A DNA stretch of 64,000 nt from Diadema setosum (taxonomy: Eukaryota; Echinodermata; Echinoidea; Diadematoida; Diadematidae): assembly GCF_964275005.1 (NCBI RefSeq), contig NC_092692.1, forward strand, positions 18,563,506 through 18,627,505, in the 5' to 3' direction. Under the pieces are notes generated by a model. The model did no database searches, had not been told where the DNA came from, and saw only the letters and a program-made list of their open reading frames with translations. Below are positions 10,482 to 22,700 of the stretch, piece after piece (position 1 is the stretch's first letter; the number at the start of each line of letters is the position of its first letter). Made by a program: the position numbers and the translations under genes.

Positions 10482-12062
10482 ATGTATTCTTCCCGGGATC
10501 ATAATTACTCTCGAGATCGATCTCACAGTTTTCGATCCCATTCACCCTCCTATCATTCCTATCGCTCCCCCTATCACTCCCGTTCTCCCTCCCCGGAGCG
10601 CCATTCATCCTACTCCCATTCTCGTTCACACTATCGCCCTCGTTCTCCTTCTCATGACTATAGTTCTTCCTATTCCCGACATCAACGCTATCACTCGCGT
10701 TCTCCTTCCCCTGATCATTACTCTAACTACTCTAACCACTCCATCTCTTCAACCAGTCGGTATGGTTACGATCATTGTTATGATGATTCAAGTCATTATC
10801 GATATGGCCCCCATACATTCTCTCCAACCTCCACCAGACTTCATTCTTCACCTCCACCTCCACATGATACCTCCGGTGTAAGAAAGCTTTCTTCTCCACC
10901 CCCGCCTCCTTCTCCTGGTGGTCATTACAAAGGTGGCCATGACGATTTACCTGTATCTTCATCTTTTCCTTCAACAATAGACAGAGGTCATAATCCATCC
11001 CCTCCCTTATCTCCATCACCAGCTGTACCGATTGAAGTAGCTTCACCTCCTTCATCGGCATCAGCATGTGCCGATTCATCGTCAATTTCATCTCCTCCCT
11101 CTCCTCCCGCTCCTCCTACTAACGTTTCCTCCTTTTGTAGTGTTCTGTTAAAACATGGTGTACGCCTTCATCAGGCTCAGCACCAGAATCTAATCATCCG
11201 GCAGGTCACTGCCTGGATCCGTTCTGGATATGTACCCCCAAAATCGGCCATCCCTCATTACGAGGAATGCTTGTTCAAGTTCCGGCATCAGTTTGAGCGT
11301 TTCGTAATTCGTGATGGATTGTTGTGTCGGCGGAAGAGACATCCCTCTGGGATAATGATAGAACAGATTGTCATACCCTATTCTGTGATCCCTATTGTCC
11401 TGACTGTCATGCATACTTCCATGTCAGCTTTTCACTTTGGTACAGCCAAGACAATTGAGCTTATCGAAGGGCTCTGCTACTGGCATGGGATGCGCAAAGA
11501 CATTGCGGACCTCTGCTCTCACTGTGAGGCCTGTAATTCATATCGCACCTCAGTTTTTCCACCTCCCTCACTACCACAAACATGTGCAGTGATTTCCCAC
11601 CCCTCACCCCCATCTCCCCCAACTCCAATCCGATCTCTGAAGTGTACTCTTCCCATCTCTAGCCCACTTTCCCCTCTTTCGATTGACTGCGACATTCCTC
11701 CCCTTGCCTCTGACTCCGACGCCCCTACATCATCCTCCACTGGGACTGATTCGGACAGTTCCACCCCTTTCTCCACCTCTTCTCCTCCTGATTTGCCCGA
11801 CTACCAACCCCCTCTTCAAGCTCACTGTACTGTTTCCTCGCAAACCCACACATTTCAGCCTTTTCCCCCATCTCTGCCCCATTCTCACTATCCTCAGCCG
11901 TCGCCCAGCCACTTCACGAATTGGGACTCTGTGGTCCCCTCTCACATGTCCATTGCCTCATCACACCTCTTTTACAATCCACACGCTGTGATCCATGCCG
12001 ATAGTGTTCGGACACACGGCAGTCAGCTTCCTAATCCCCCAACTGATTATGATCCATCATAA
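10482..12062 (+). CDS. SR-rich, proline/serine-rich protein with integrase-type HHCC domain
   Basis: A single open frame of 526 codons from the ATG at 10482 (an upstream in-frame ATG at 10440 would add 14 hydrophobic residues and is less likely). Residues ~1-120 are dense in S, R, H and Y with repeated RSPSP and SRSP blocks like SR splicing proteins. Residues ~120-220 are proline/serine-rich. Residues ~225-365 form the only ordered-looking part and end in H-x6-H ... C-x2-C (AFHFGTAKTIELIEGLCYWH, then CEAC). This is the zinc-binding N-terminal domain of Ty3/gypsy integrases. The rest is again P/S-rich. No DDE core follows. An RNA-binding or tethering role is inference. The frame is uninterrupted. 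Confidence 0.75.
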   Translation: MYSSRDHNYSRDRSHSFRSHSPSYHSYRSPYHSRSPSPERHSSYSHSRSHYRPRSPSHDYSSSYSRHQRYHSRSPSPDHYSNYSNHSISSTSRYGYDHCYDDSSHYRYGPHTFSPTSTRLHSSPPPPHDTSGVRKLSSPPPPPSPGGHYKGGHDDLPVSSSFPSTIDRGHNPSPPLSPSPAVPIEVASPPSSASACADSSSISSPPSPPAPPTNVSSFCSVLLKHGVRLHQAQHQNLIIRQVTAWIRSGYVPPKSAIPHYEECLFKFRHQFERFVIRDGLLCRRKRHPSGIMIEQIVIPYSVIPIVLTVMHTSMSAFHFGTAKTIELIEGLCYWHGMRKDIADLCSHCEACNSYRTSVFPPPSLPQTCAVISHPSPPSPPTPIRSLKCTLPISSPLSPLSIDCDIPPLASDSDAPTSSSTGTDSDSSTPFSTSSPPDLPDYQPPLQAHCTVSSQTHTFQPFPPSLPHSHYPQPSPSHFTNWDSVVPSHMSIASSHLFYNPHAVIHADSVRTHGSQLPNPPTDYDPS

Positions 12063-13594
12063 TTTATGATGTCATATTTGCAACAGGATGTAATGAAGCC
12101 TGTTTTTTTCTTTTACTTCCAAATTCAAATTTCAGAATTCTCATTAATTATTTACGCATAATCGAACATTTATGGCAAGTCTCCTTATCCCTTCCGCTTC
12201 CTGGGCACTTAAATTCCTATTTTTTAGTAGTGAAACTTTGTTTTTAATGTCATCTCTATTTTATACCTTCTTTCTGTACTTTCAATGATATTTTGCTCAC
12301 TCATCCCCGTCCCACATGGCTGTTCATTCATTTTTCTGCATTGTCCATACTTTTCCTTTTTTCCTTCTCACTCTCTGTCACGTTCAATTGCCCCTTTCTT
12401 GACCGTCTTATAACCCGATTTCTGCTTCTTCCTCAACAATAATGTCAGTTTAACTTCTGATGTAAATTTGTAGCATTATTTGGTATTTAGGTTTTTCATT
12501 GTTAGCATGTGTATTGTGTTTTATTTCTGAAAGAATTTTTTAACATGGTTAATAAGTGTTTTTACTTTTTGGCATAAATTTCTTAGTTAAGTATGGTTGT
12601 AACTTTTGATTTTTTTTTTTGTGAGAAATGTTGTTTTTCTGATCAATTGCTTTTGTATGGAAAAAAAAAAAGAAAAAATTGTACCATTAGTATACTTGTT
12701 GCAGTCTAGATATATATGCACATTTTCACCACATATAAATTTCCTGTTGTTTGCCCAACTTTTTCTTATACGTAATATTATTATCTACACAATTTGAATT
12801 ACTCTTGATGCCAGATATCTTTTTACATGTTGTTCATCAACATCATTAATTACAAGTTTCTTTCATGGTGCATTTCAAAGACACCAACTCTGTATAATTT
12901 AGGTCATTTAATCTAATTGCTTCATTCTCCTTTCTCCTCTGTCTGTTCCTCTTCTTAAGTGTTTTTTTTTTATCATACTGTTCATTTTTCAACATATTTG
13001 CTGTGCACAAGACTAGATGTATGCAATTCGGTGTATTCTTCTAGTTTGTAGTTTTGTCATTTATATTAAGTGTTTTTTTAACATATGGTAATATAATTTT
13101 TGTCAATTCTTGGATCTCTGATTGTTCTTTGAGTTTCACATACAGTTTGTGGATTATGATGATCTCTTATTTTCCTATCCCTTCTATTTCCATTCTAAAA
13201 TTAATGTATATTGTTACCTCGGTATGTATTGGTCACTATTCTATGTGTAGGCCATGCTGTTTTTCCTACACCTCTCAAGACAATGATATGTCCCCTGGAA
13301 AATAGGTTTCTTTGGTGATTTTTTTTTAATACCTCATCTGCAAGATTTATGTACACATCAATCTTCTTTTTAATTATTTCACTAATTTGTTAATTATTAA
13401 TATGCTACTCAATTTGATTATGTTTTGTGTAGCAATCATTTCTATTATGTTTATATGTCAACAGTGTTTTTTTAAGTTTTTTTTCTCTCCGTAAATGTAT
13501 TAGAATTTCTTCTTTTGTCAATCGTTTGAACTCTTTAAATATTGCAGTATATAATTATGAAACGAGGACGTTTCTTTTTGAAAGATTGGACGAA

Positions 13595-14328
13595 TGTAAG
13601 ATGGAGAAATAGGGAGTTTATACCTTAAAACAGAACAAACCTCATGTAATTTATAAGTGTCTCTTCATTGACCAAGTTAAGAATTTATCCCCATTTCCTG
13701 CCCCAATTATACTGTCTAGATATACGACCAGTCCAATCCAAACCCTATGAACACTTCCCAGCTTTATAGTCTCATATCCTTTTATCAACAAGACCATCAA
13801 ACCTCCAATGAAACTTCCATTCAGAACCCAACCATCTTTGTTATTACTTTGGTTAATCTCTACTCAATAGTTAATCCTTCCCTTTGTCCTCAATCAAGTC
13901 TAAGTAAATTCAGACCAACTGTGTTTACAATTCCCACCACCAGTCCCTTACACAGTACTGTTCAATGAACCTATAATCCCCACATCATAGACCCTCTCCT
14001 ACTAATCTCTTAACTTCTATTCATGTCCCTATATATCTTATGCTTCTGGAGTTGAGGAATCAATCTTACTCCGGCCCCGACTCTGTTCGGTCATGTGCCA
14101 AGAAGGAGTGGAACAGTATTCTTTATATATACTACCGACAATATTCTCTTGTCAATGTCATGCACCATTCTGGAATTCCTGATTATTATATCTAATAAAC
14201 TAAACTGTATATCTTGGAACCATCACCTTGTCTCCTGCATTAACTAATGTTCGATTGTGGCTTGACATCATATACTATAGTTAAGAGTGCACACCACGCT
14301 ACCGACACATAAAACCAGCACTCTTACA
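13595..14328 (+). repeat. 3' LTR of the SR/HHCC element
   Basis: 734 bp, same length and termini as the 5' LTR. The interior upstream of it (12063-13594) is T-rich and noncoding, with no strong polypurine tract visible immediately before the LTR. Confidence 0.88.
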
Positions 14329-16847
14329 CCTATATCAACTGTGCACAGCCCCAGCACAGCTAGCTAAAACACCTGGCTGAGACTTTGTTAAAATTGGCCA
14401 AGCGCGGAGACCTACTACAGCACTAGGCTGAACAAGAGAGAATGCAAATGAGTATGCCATGCCAGAGTGAGGTTAAGACAAGCAGTAAAAATGCAAATGA
14501 ATCTACCTTGCCAGAGTGAGCTTAGGGAACAGGGTGACATCACTCAAAACTCACTACTGAGGGATGAGTATTCCTGCATGGAATTTACGATAGACAATAC
14601 GAAGCACTTATGTTTGCTTCCGCCAGGGAGGTGAGACAAAAATCCTCCCTGCTTCCGCCAAGAAGGTTATTATTATTTTTTGGCCGTCGTTATAATTGCT
14701 TTGTTTGTCTGTCTGTTTGTTTGTTTGCGAAATAACTCAGAGTTACGAACGTATATATTTGGATGAAATTTTAGGAAGTATATAACTCCACAAGAAATCG
14801 CCATCACTCTTTTGTACACTGATTCCAAATGCGAAGGGTACGTTTTGATGGTAAAGGAATCTATAATGCAGATGATTATGCATGAATGTGAAATCACCAT
14901 GGGTGGAAATGAGTTGCTTGACGGAGTCTCTCCAGATGCTTTTCTAGTCACGTTACGTCTTGTTTTGTTTTTCTATAATGTATTATTACAGGGCTTGACC
15001 TTAACTTTTTTTCTAGGCAGCCAGCCGGGCTCCTCAGGGACCTTTTTAGGGAGCCAAATTGAGTTTTACGGAGTCACGTTTCCCCCAGTCACAATCAGCA
15101 GTAGAGGTCTATAATTATATACTTTATACTAGTAGTTTCATATTCAAATTGTGATAGCAGTACCATAGGAATCTCTACATGCAGTCTCAGCCCTCACCCC
15201 CCCCCCCCCGCAAGCGCGGGTCTGCTTGAACAAAACAAAAACAATAAATAAAAATGGTAAAAACTTCTTCCCAATGCTCCAAATGCAACAGGAAGGTGGT
15301 ATCTCCCTCTCTCTCTCTCTCTCTCTCTTTCCGATTTCCAGCCTTATAGAAAAAATCCAATCCGTTACAAATGGACACAATAATTAAATCCACCTCCCCC
15401 CCCCCTCCCCATGCTTGATCGGCGTTCATGGTTCTAAGTCTGCCTTCGAGAAAATCACGCAACGAGTACATAAATTACTGTGCTATTTTCTTTATTTGTA
15501 TTAGCAAATCACAATTAATGTCTCAGTATCCTGTTGTAAACCCCATGGCATTGTCATAATCATTGTGTTATCAGTCACCATTCACTGTCCTTCATTATTT
15601 TGTAATTTTTCGCTATCCACCTCATGAGTGAAGACGCGCATGCTGCAAACGGGATTTAGCTATTTACATTTTTGCTGAACATTAATCTTTCTTACTCTTT
15701 GGAAAGAAAAGATTCCAAATATTTCATCCAGTCCATTTGTATTTGGTTGCCCTCCATACAAATACAGATAGAATTTCAAATAAGTTGAAGCATAAGTTGA
15801 AGCATCTTTTCAAGCAATGCTTATAATGGCGGCCCTCTGCATAATCGTTTCTTAACTATAAATGCTATTCTTATCACTGCTGCATAGACATGCATATTGT
15901 ATATTATATTTCTTTCATATCGTTGTTTATGCAAGTCAAAATACTGTGTTAAATTCATTTTATATATTTCCTACATGTTCATGATTATGTACTTATATGT
16001 ATCGCGGTTTATGCAAGTCAAACGACTCTGCGTTGAATTTACTTTGTATACTTCCTGCATCTTCATGATCATGTAACTTATGTATATTGATTTGCAGAAA
16101 ATAAAGTATCTATCAAACAAAAGCAAAAAACAAACATATGGGAAAATGACGCAACAGTTTGAAAATTTTATTTGTTTGGAGCTTTTAACCAATGAATGTA
16201 TCGCCTTACTATTTGGATTGAAAATTTCCCAAATATTCTATCAAAAGTGTGCGGTGAATGATTGAAATTCAGTACTAAACATGCAGAAGCTCCTTGCCGG
16301 GTGAGAGGGGGATATTATGACAATGGCTTTAATCAACTTATTGGAGTACATGACCTTGAAGCCTCATGACGTAAGGTTCATGCGCGTGTGTGTTTATATA
16401 CATATAATACTGCGAGATTTTATACTAGCTACGTACACGATTGCTCTTCTTTTCGCACTGTACTCAGTATATATATAATTATATGTGTGTGTGTTTGTGC
16501 GTGTGTGTGTGTGACAGACCGGGGAGAGAGAGAGAGAGTTGGGGGGGGGGGGGGAGACGTATGGAGTCGTAACTATAAATACCAAACATTATAGCACCAA
16601 GGTAAGTTTATGACAACTTATACACGGACTCAATCTTAATTTAGAGCAGTATAATCGATTATAATACATGCATATTATGCACACATGTCATTGTGAGGGA
16701 ACTCTTTGAAGACCTACTATATATACCGGTAGTAATCATTTGTTTCACAACCTCATGACGTCCATTGGTGTGCATGCATGGACAGACGCATGCACAGTCA
16801 TTATGCAGAGGAAGAGGAAGGTAGAGACAGATACTCTATCAGATAAT
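14329..16847. other. spacer between the two LTR elements, low-complexity blocks
   Basis: No supported gene. It contains a twice-repeated CTTCCGCCA motif (14618 and 14652) leading into a TTTG-rich stretch typical of dispersed repeats. Simple tracts follow: poly-C near 15196-15210, CT repeats near 15302-15329, C-rich near 15395-15410, GT repeats near 16485-16513, and GA then poly-G near 16523-16554. Confidence 0.45.
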
Positions 16848-19578
16848 TGTAGGAGAGTGGAAATTTGCACTCTCCCTATGAGATGTGTATCCACAGTGTA
16901 AACAAAGTAGACTGTGCCAGAGCAAGCCAGAGTGTCAAAGATAAGGATCTGGAGGACAACGGTAGGCACTGTATGCCAGAAAGAGTGACAGGGAGCAGCT
17001 GGTCAGCTGGTCAGTAGGTCTCATCACTCTATATCCTTCCACTGAGGAGGAAATATAGTACCATACCACCGCGTAAATAGTCAGATAATTATTTTGTTAT
17101 TGTCACTAAGAGTATGTTGCAATTGCATATCGTATAAAAGGCAATTGCTTGGGTACAAGAGTTGGTTATAGGACTGCTTGACTAGTAGCTGGTGGATTGA
17201 TATTGCATACATAATGAGGTGAAGTGGCAAGGAAAACTAGCCCTCTGCTAGGAAAAGTGCTTGACCAGCACCCCTCCTGAGATGCACTGGTGGTTTTTGG
17301 ATGTGTTGGATTGCTGGATGTGCTAGCTGAAAAGAGTCATCGAGAGAGCTGGGTTTTTGACAGACTTGTGAGGTATGTTTGATCAATTTATGTATCAGTA
17401 ATGTAGGACATACTTTTGTATAATCCACTATGTGATTTGAGGTCAGATCAACAAAGGAATATGACTTTTAATGACCATTATAAGTTTGGCTTTGTTTTGC
17501 AGAAGTTGGTGGTATGAGTAGCATCACAGTATATGTCCAGTGTAATATAGAGCCAACATTGTGGACAGCTGCACTGATTAGGTATACAAATGTCATGTGC
17601 TGTACACACACGCTATAAGAATGAAGAGTGTGTATCACAAACTTTTAGTTTTGTGGCTAGTTAATGAAGGGAAACTTTTATGTGTTATTCATTTGTGTCG
17701 AATAATGTTATATTGTATATCATGTAATATGCATGCTCCTTTTCTCAAGTGTGGGTACACTGTAAGAAATGGTTTGAGAAAAGGCATAGTAGAAAGAGTC
17801 AAGTTACATGAACAAAATCCCTCAACGAGCAGTGGAGCATAAGTACAGTAATGAAGTTTTGTCCTGGAAGTGTGGTACTGTGCCCTGCGCAAAGTTTGGG
17901 TTAGTCTACTCTTTCAGACTCAGTTTCAGGTTAACACACACTTATAGATAAAAGTTATAGTGCTGCAATATTCAGATTAGCACTAGGTGTTGTGTTACAT
18001 GTGTTAATTAGGAATGTGATTAGTATGATACTTGCAGGTGTTGATTAAGTATCATCATTAATTTAATCAGGGTTCCGTTTCGTGGGAGAACCAAAGTCAA
18101 AGTCTGGTGTCTGAGTCACTAGAGGGTGATACAGATTACAGCTCTTCGAGGAGTGAAGGTATGTTTGTTTATAAGAATTTTGTGTATTGCATAACAGCAC
18201 AGTAATGGCTTATTAGTAAGTGAATATTATGGTAATATTTACTATATACCTGTATGATTATGGTAGTTGGTCAGTGTTGAAGAGGTATTACTTACATGTC
18301 TAATTATTCATTTTGTGGAATATAAATGTACACTGTACTCCTTTGAGTTTCCACATAATACACTTTATGCTGATCACTGAAATGTAAAAGCACACTGTGT
18401 CACGCATGAGATTTGTGTATCTGGTAACACATGAAGAGTGTTCAAGCATTTAACAGTATGTTTGAGATATAATATGCTATCCTTCTCTGTAAATCGTAGC
18501 ATGCCAGAGACAGTCAACATCTGTCTTGAGTTATCACATGCAGTTACATATGAGCATTATGGTTGTGTTCACATGTAATACAATTGCATGTTGTGGATTT
18601 ATAACTTATACAGATAATTTTGTGAACGAATTATGACAGGAATAGGAGCTTAGGTGACAGTGATGTTATACACTGTATGGTGTCATTGGGTTTAATCACT
18701 GTTATTGTTGTTTATGATTCAAAGTTGTTTAGTACAATTCAGTACACTAGGGTTTATTATATTGCACACACAATAGATTCAGCTGGTGAGCGAGTCTACT
18801 GGTCTTGCAGTTGGCGTCCAAGGCTGGTGAGAGCAAAACCTCAGTTGGGTGAGTTAAGAGTCAGGATGGCCGAGTTTATGATATATTTTCATTTTTATAT
18901 CATCCATCCTCATCAAGCAATGGGTTTGTTCCAAAGTGTTTTATAGTGCCATCAGTGAACGAATGTATACGTCAAGTATTTGTATAGTATTATCCTTTTT
19001 TTTTTGGTAGTTAATCAAACAATACCAGTTGTTGTTTAGTGTTTATGAGGTGAGATTGCACACTGAAGTTAGTATTGTGTTTTGTATCATCATGTACATG
19101 TGTTTGAATATGAAAATGAGGGATCGAGTGACAAACAGATACATAATTGGTTTGGTTAGAGTTTATCAAGGAGATGCATTGTTATGACTGAAAATAACAA
19201 TCCTTTTTTGGACGATTCCTTTTATATCCATTTGGTGGTTAATGGATTTTGAGATGTAATAATGACTCTATATGGTTAAATACATAATTGAAGTCATGTT
19301 TATACTTAGCAGGCGAATGATATAAGCAAAGTGTGATATGAATTCCCGTTGGTGATATGTGTTTAATGATGTTTATTCAAATGAAGTGAATCAAATCATG
19401 ACCATGTACTGATTATGATTTCTCTTGTTTTCTGCTTTATGCAGAGGTTTTTTTTTTGTTTTATCTTCTACATGCGAGCGCCAATGCTGCCAGCCCAATA
19501 AAAGAACTCATCCCCTCAATCAACGAGTCTTCGTCGTTTTCTTCTTTTGTCCTGACCTTGTGAAATCTGACTACGACA
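16848..19578 (+). repeat. 5' LTR (2731 bp)
   Basis: Begins TGTAGGAGAGTGG and ends CTACGACA. It contains an AATAAA near the 3' end (19499) that probably marks the R/polyadenylation region, and a segment resembling tRNA-Leu (18860-18932). Confidence 0.93.
18860..18932 (+). other. tRNA-Leu-like segment in the LTR (A-box and B-box spacing)
   Basis: GTCAGGATGGCCGAG at 18860-18874 is identical to the 5' end, including the A box, of animal tRNA-Leu genes as I remember them. 62 bases after its start comes GGGTTTGTTCC, which resembles the tRNA B box (GGTTCGANTCC) at nearly the native spacing. The anticodon arm between them is not preserved. It is repeated in the other LTR at 27287-27359. Whether it works as an RNA polymerase III promoter is unknown. 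Confidence 0.45.
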
Positions 19579-19581
19579 AAG

Positions 19582-19600
19582 TGGTGTCAGGAGTGGGATT
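19582..19600 (+). promoter_or_regulatory. primer-binding site complementary to tRNA-Leu
   Basis: Three bases after the 5' LTR, TGGTGTCAGGAGTGGGATT is complementary to the CCA-tailed 3' end of animal tRNA-Leu (…AATCCCACTCCTGACA + CCA). This would prime minus-strand DNA synthesis. The identification rests on remembered tRNA sequence. Confidence 0.8.
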
Positions 19601-19765
19601 GGTCCACTGGCTGATTGGAGTCTACCGGCAGATTGGCTATCGACGGAGCATCGAGGACGACGTGAAAAGAAGAAGAAGAAGAAAAAAAAAAAAAAAGCCT
19701 TCAGCTGTGGTACATGTAGAGAGGTGTATTGAGTAAGAATTACATACTGTACTGTATTCTAAATT

Positions 19766-22700
19766 GTGACAGTAGCATTTCTTTTCCCCCTTGTAAACCA
19801 GCAGGCCCTTGTGTTAATCGTCAAGATGCCTGGAGACGAAGAGGTCACAAGTGGTGGGGCGCAGGCCTCAAGCATTAATGAAATGGTGATGGCCTTGACA
19901 GGAGCCTTCCGAAGCCTGTCAACATCTCGAGCGATGCCAGCAGTCAAGTTATCAAAATTCCGCGGCGTACCTCTGAAGAGTGACGACCCGACTATTAGAG
20001 AGTGGCTTGATGAATTCGACGAGTACTGTAATTATTACAAGTTGGAAGATAGTGAGAAAGCACAAGTACTAGTGACACACCTGGTCGGCCCGGCGAAGGA
20101 GGAGGTACTGTGTCGCGACGCTGCATTCCGAAAAGATGTGTCAAAGCTCCGACAAGCGCTCCAGTCAAGATTTGGTCGGCTAGAATCTGTGCAGTCGCTT
20201 AGTTCCGAGCTCCACAGCCGGGTGCAACAAGAAGGGGAATCGCTCGCGGATTACAGTGGGTATCTCCTCCGTTTGTACGATCGAATGGAAGCCATTTCAT
20301 CTGGGGAAGAAAAAAAGGCCTTAAAACTACTGAAAGACGGTACTCTAAAGGAGAGGTTCGTGAAAGGTGTGAAGGACCGGACGATCCAGCGCGAGTTGAG
20401 GCGCATCGTGATGTCTGGTAAGGATCAGACGTTCGCGGAAATGAGGGAATCCGTTCTTGACAGCTTCCAGGATGATGATCCAACAATGCCGCGTCCTAAA
20501 GTTCGGGAGTTTGAAGTAGGCACCCCTCGAGTTGGTATTAAGGATGACTCTTCATCAGTGAAGGAGATGAAGGAGGAGTTATCAGAACTGAAGGAAACGC
20601 TGAAGGCAGTGGTCACCACCATGCAGACCATACAGCAGGGGTCGGCACCTTCAGTTCTACCACCACCTCGCCAGAAGAAAGAGACCACCTGTTATAATTG
20701 TGGGAGGAAGGGACACGTGAAAAAGGATTGCCATTCTCCCATGATGTGTTATGGTTGCCGTAAGCCCGGGCACCAGCGTCGGGATTGCCCCGAAGCGGCA
20801 CAGGAGAGTCAACAACCTGCACAGCGTAGCCAGCAGCAAACTTCCCAAACTCAGCAGACAATGCCACCAAGCCGGCAAGATGCACCCCCAAGCCAGCCCG
20901 AACCACCTACAGGAACTGGAACCCAGGCCGGGGTGCGGACACTGCAGCAGAGTAATAAGGAAGACCACATACCCTCATTGCTGGTTGCAAGAAGTCCTAC
21001 TTCTGACGTGGACATAGCCGGTGTAAAAGCAGGATGCATTCTCGATACTGGGGCGGAGGCCAGCCTCATCCCAGCCTCATTCTACAACGAACACCTAAGG
21101 GAGAGAGTAGGGCCTCTAGATGGACGTGGCAGTGGTGTGAAAGTAGTCGGGGTGACGGGAAACATTGTACCTATTATGGGGTATCTGCGGGTCCCAATAA
21201 CTGTGAGAGGAAAAACTGCGGAAGTGGGATTCCTCATTGTGGAGGATGGAGTCTACACAAATCGGAGGGATGACTACCCAATCATACTAGGATGCAATGC
21301 GCTACGTGTAATTCTTCAGGAAGGAGACATTCCCACTACGGATGGATGGGGTCTCATCAAAGAAACTCTCCAAGTACCAAAAAGGGAGGTGACCAAGTCT
21401 GTCGCAACTTCTATGCTCACCACGACAGGGGATGAGGTAATGCCTCCTCTGACTGTGAGAAGGTTACAGTGCAGCATAGAAAAGGGTACGCTGCTGGAAG
21501 GAGCTGATGTGGTAGTTGACACAGCATGGAAATCGCAGTCGAATGAAACTGGCAATGATGTGCTAGTACGACCCCTAAAGCAGCTATCAGATGTAGGAAG
21601 AGAGGCATTAGACATCTATGATGGATGCATTCAGGTTGATCATCAAACGGTACACGTGACTGTTGCAAACCGGAGCAGTGATGTAATGAAGCTTGAAAAA
21701 GGAACACCTGTGGCATCAGCTGTTAGGGTGGAGCTAACAGAGGAGGTTGTGTTACTCGAAAGAGATGGCTTTGTCGAGGTGAACATCGCTGATGTTGCTG
21801 TTGAAGCTGGCAAAGAACCGACAACTCGAATTGAAGAAGACTTACAGCCAATATTGATGGAAGATAAGGCTGGAGAGTATGTTACTGCATCTGGAGTGAA
21901 ACTGCAGCTACCATCTGGAGTAACACTGGATCATCTAGACAGGGAACAGGCTGACAAGATAGCAAAGTTGTTGTCTGAAAATGCAGGAGCATTTGTGGAG
22001 AGTGACATGAGTTTGGGGTGTTGTACTGCTATTCCTCATCGGATTCAGCTCCATGATGAATCCCCCATACGGTTGCCTTATCGACGCATCGCACCGAATT
22101 GTGTCCCAGAGATGAAAGCTCTCCTGCAAGAGATGCTAGAGAAGGGGATTATCAGGAAGTCTAGCAGCCCATTTGCTAGCCCAGTTGTCCCTGTCCGCAA
22201 GAAGGACGGATCCCTTCGAGTCTGTATCGATTACCGGCAACTCAACAGTCGAACAGTCAGAGACTCCTTCCCACTCCCTCGGATTGAGGAGACACTTGAG
22301 GCACTAGGCGGAGCGAGGTTTTTCAGCTCATTGGATCTTGCTAACGGGTATTTCCAAGTGGCCATGGAAGAGAGCTCCATCGAGCGAACCGCATTCAGAG
22401 TACCCTGGGGTCTCTTTGAATTTCTACGGATGCCCCAAGGGCTAGTCAATAGCCCTAGTACATTCCAACGTCTGATGGAACTAGTACTGGGTGACTTGAA
22501 TCTGACCCATGTTGTCATTTACCTAGATGATATCCTAGTGTTTTCTGCAACACTTGAAGAACATGTGGCCCGGTTGCAGATGGTGTTCACACGACTGATG
22601 GAATACAACTTGAAGTTGAAGGGCAGAAAATGCAAATTTCTGCAAGAAGAAGTGCATCACCTTGGACATGTGGTTACAGCAGCAGGCATATCTGTCGACC

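Larger units (their letters stand above)
8735..14328 (+). mobile_element. non-autonomous LTR element with an SR-rich/HHCC protein
   Basis: Two direct repeats of 734 bp (8735-9468 and 13595-14328) differ at only about four positions, all near their 3' ends. They begin TGTAAGA and end TCTTACA, the inverted termini of retroviral-type LTRs. The 4-bp flank CCTA precedes the left LTR (8731-8734) and follows the right one (14329-14332), a clean target-site duplication. The 4126-bp interior has one long open frame and no gag zinc knuckle, protease, reverse transcriptase or RNase H that I can find. It therefore appears non-autonomous. Near-identity of the LTRs marks a very recent insertion, and it looks whole for its type. 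Confidence 0.85.
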
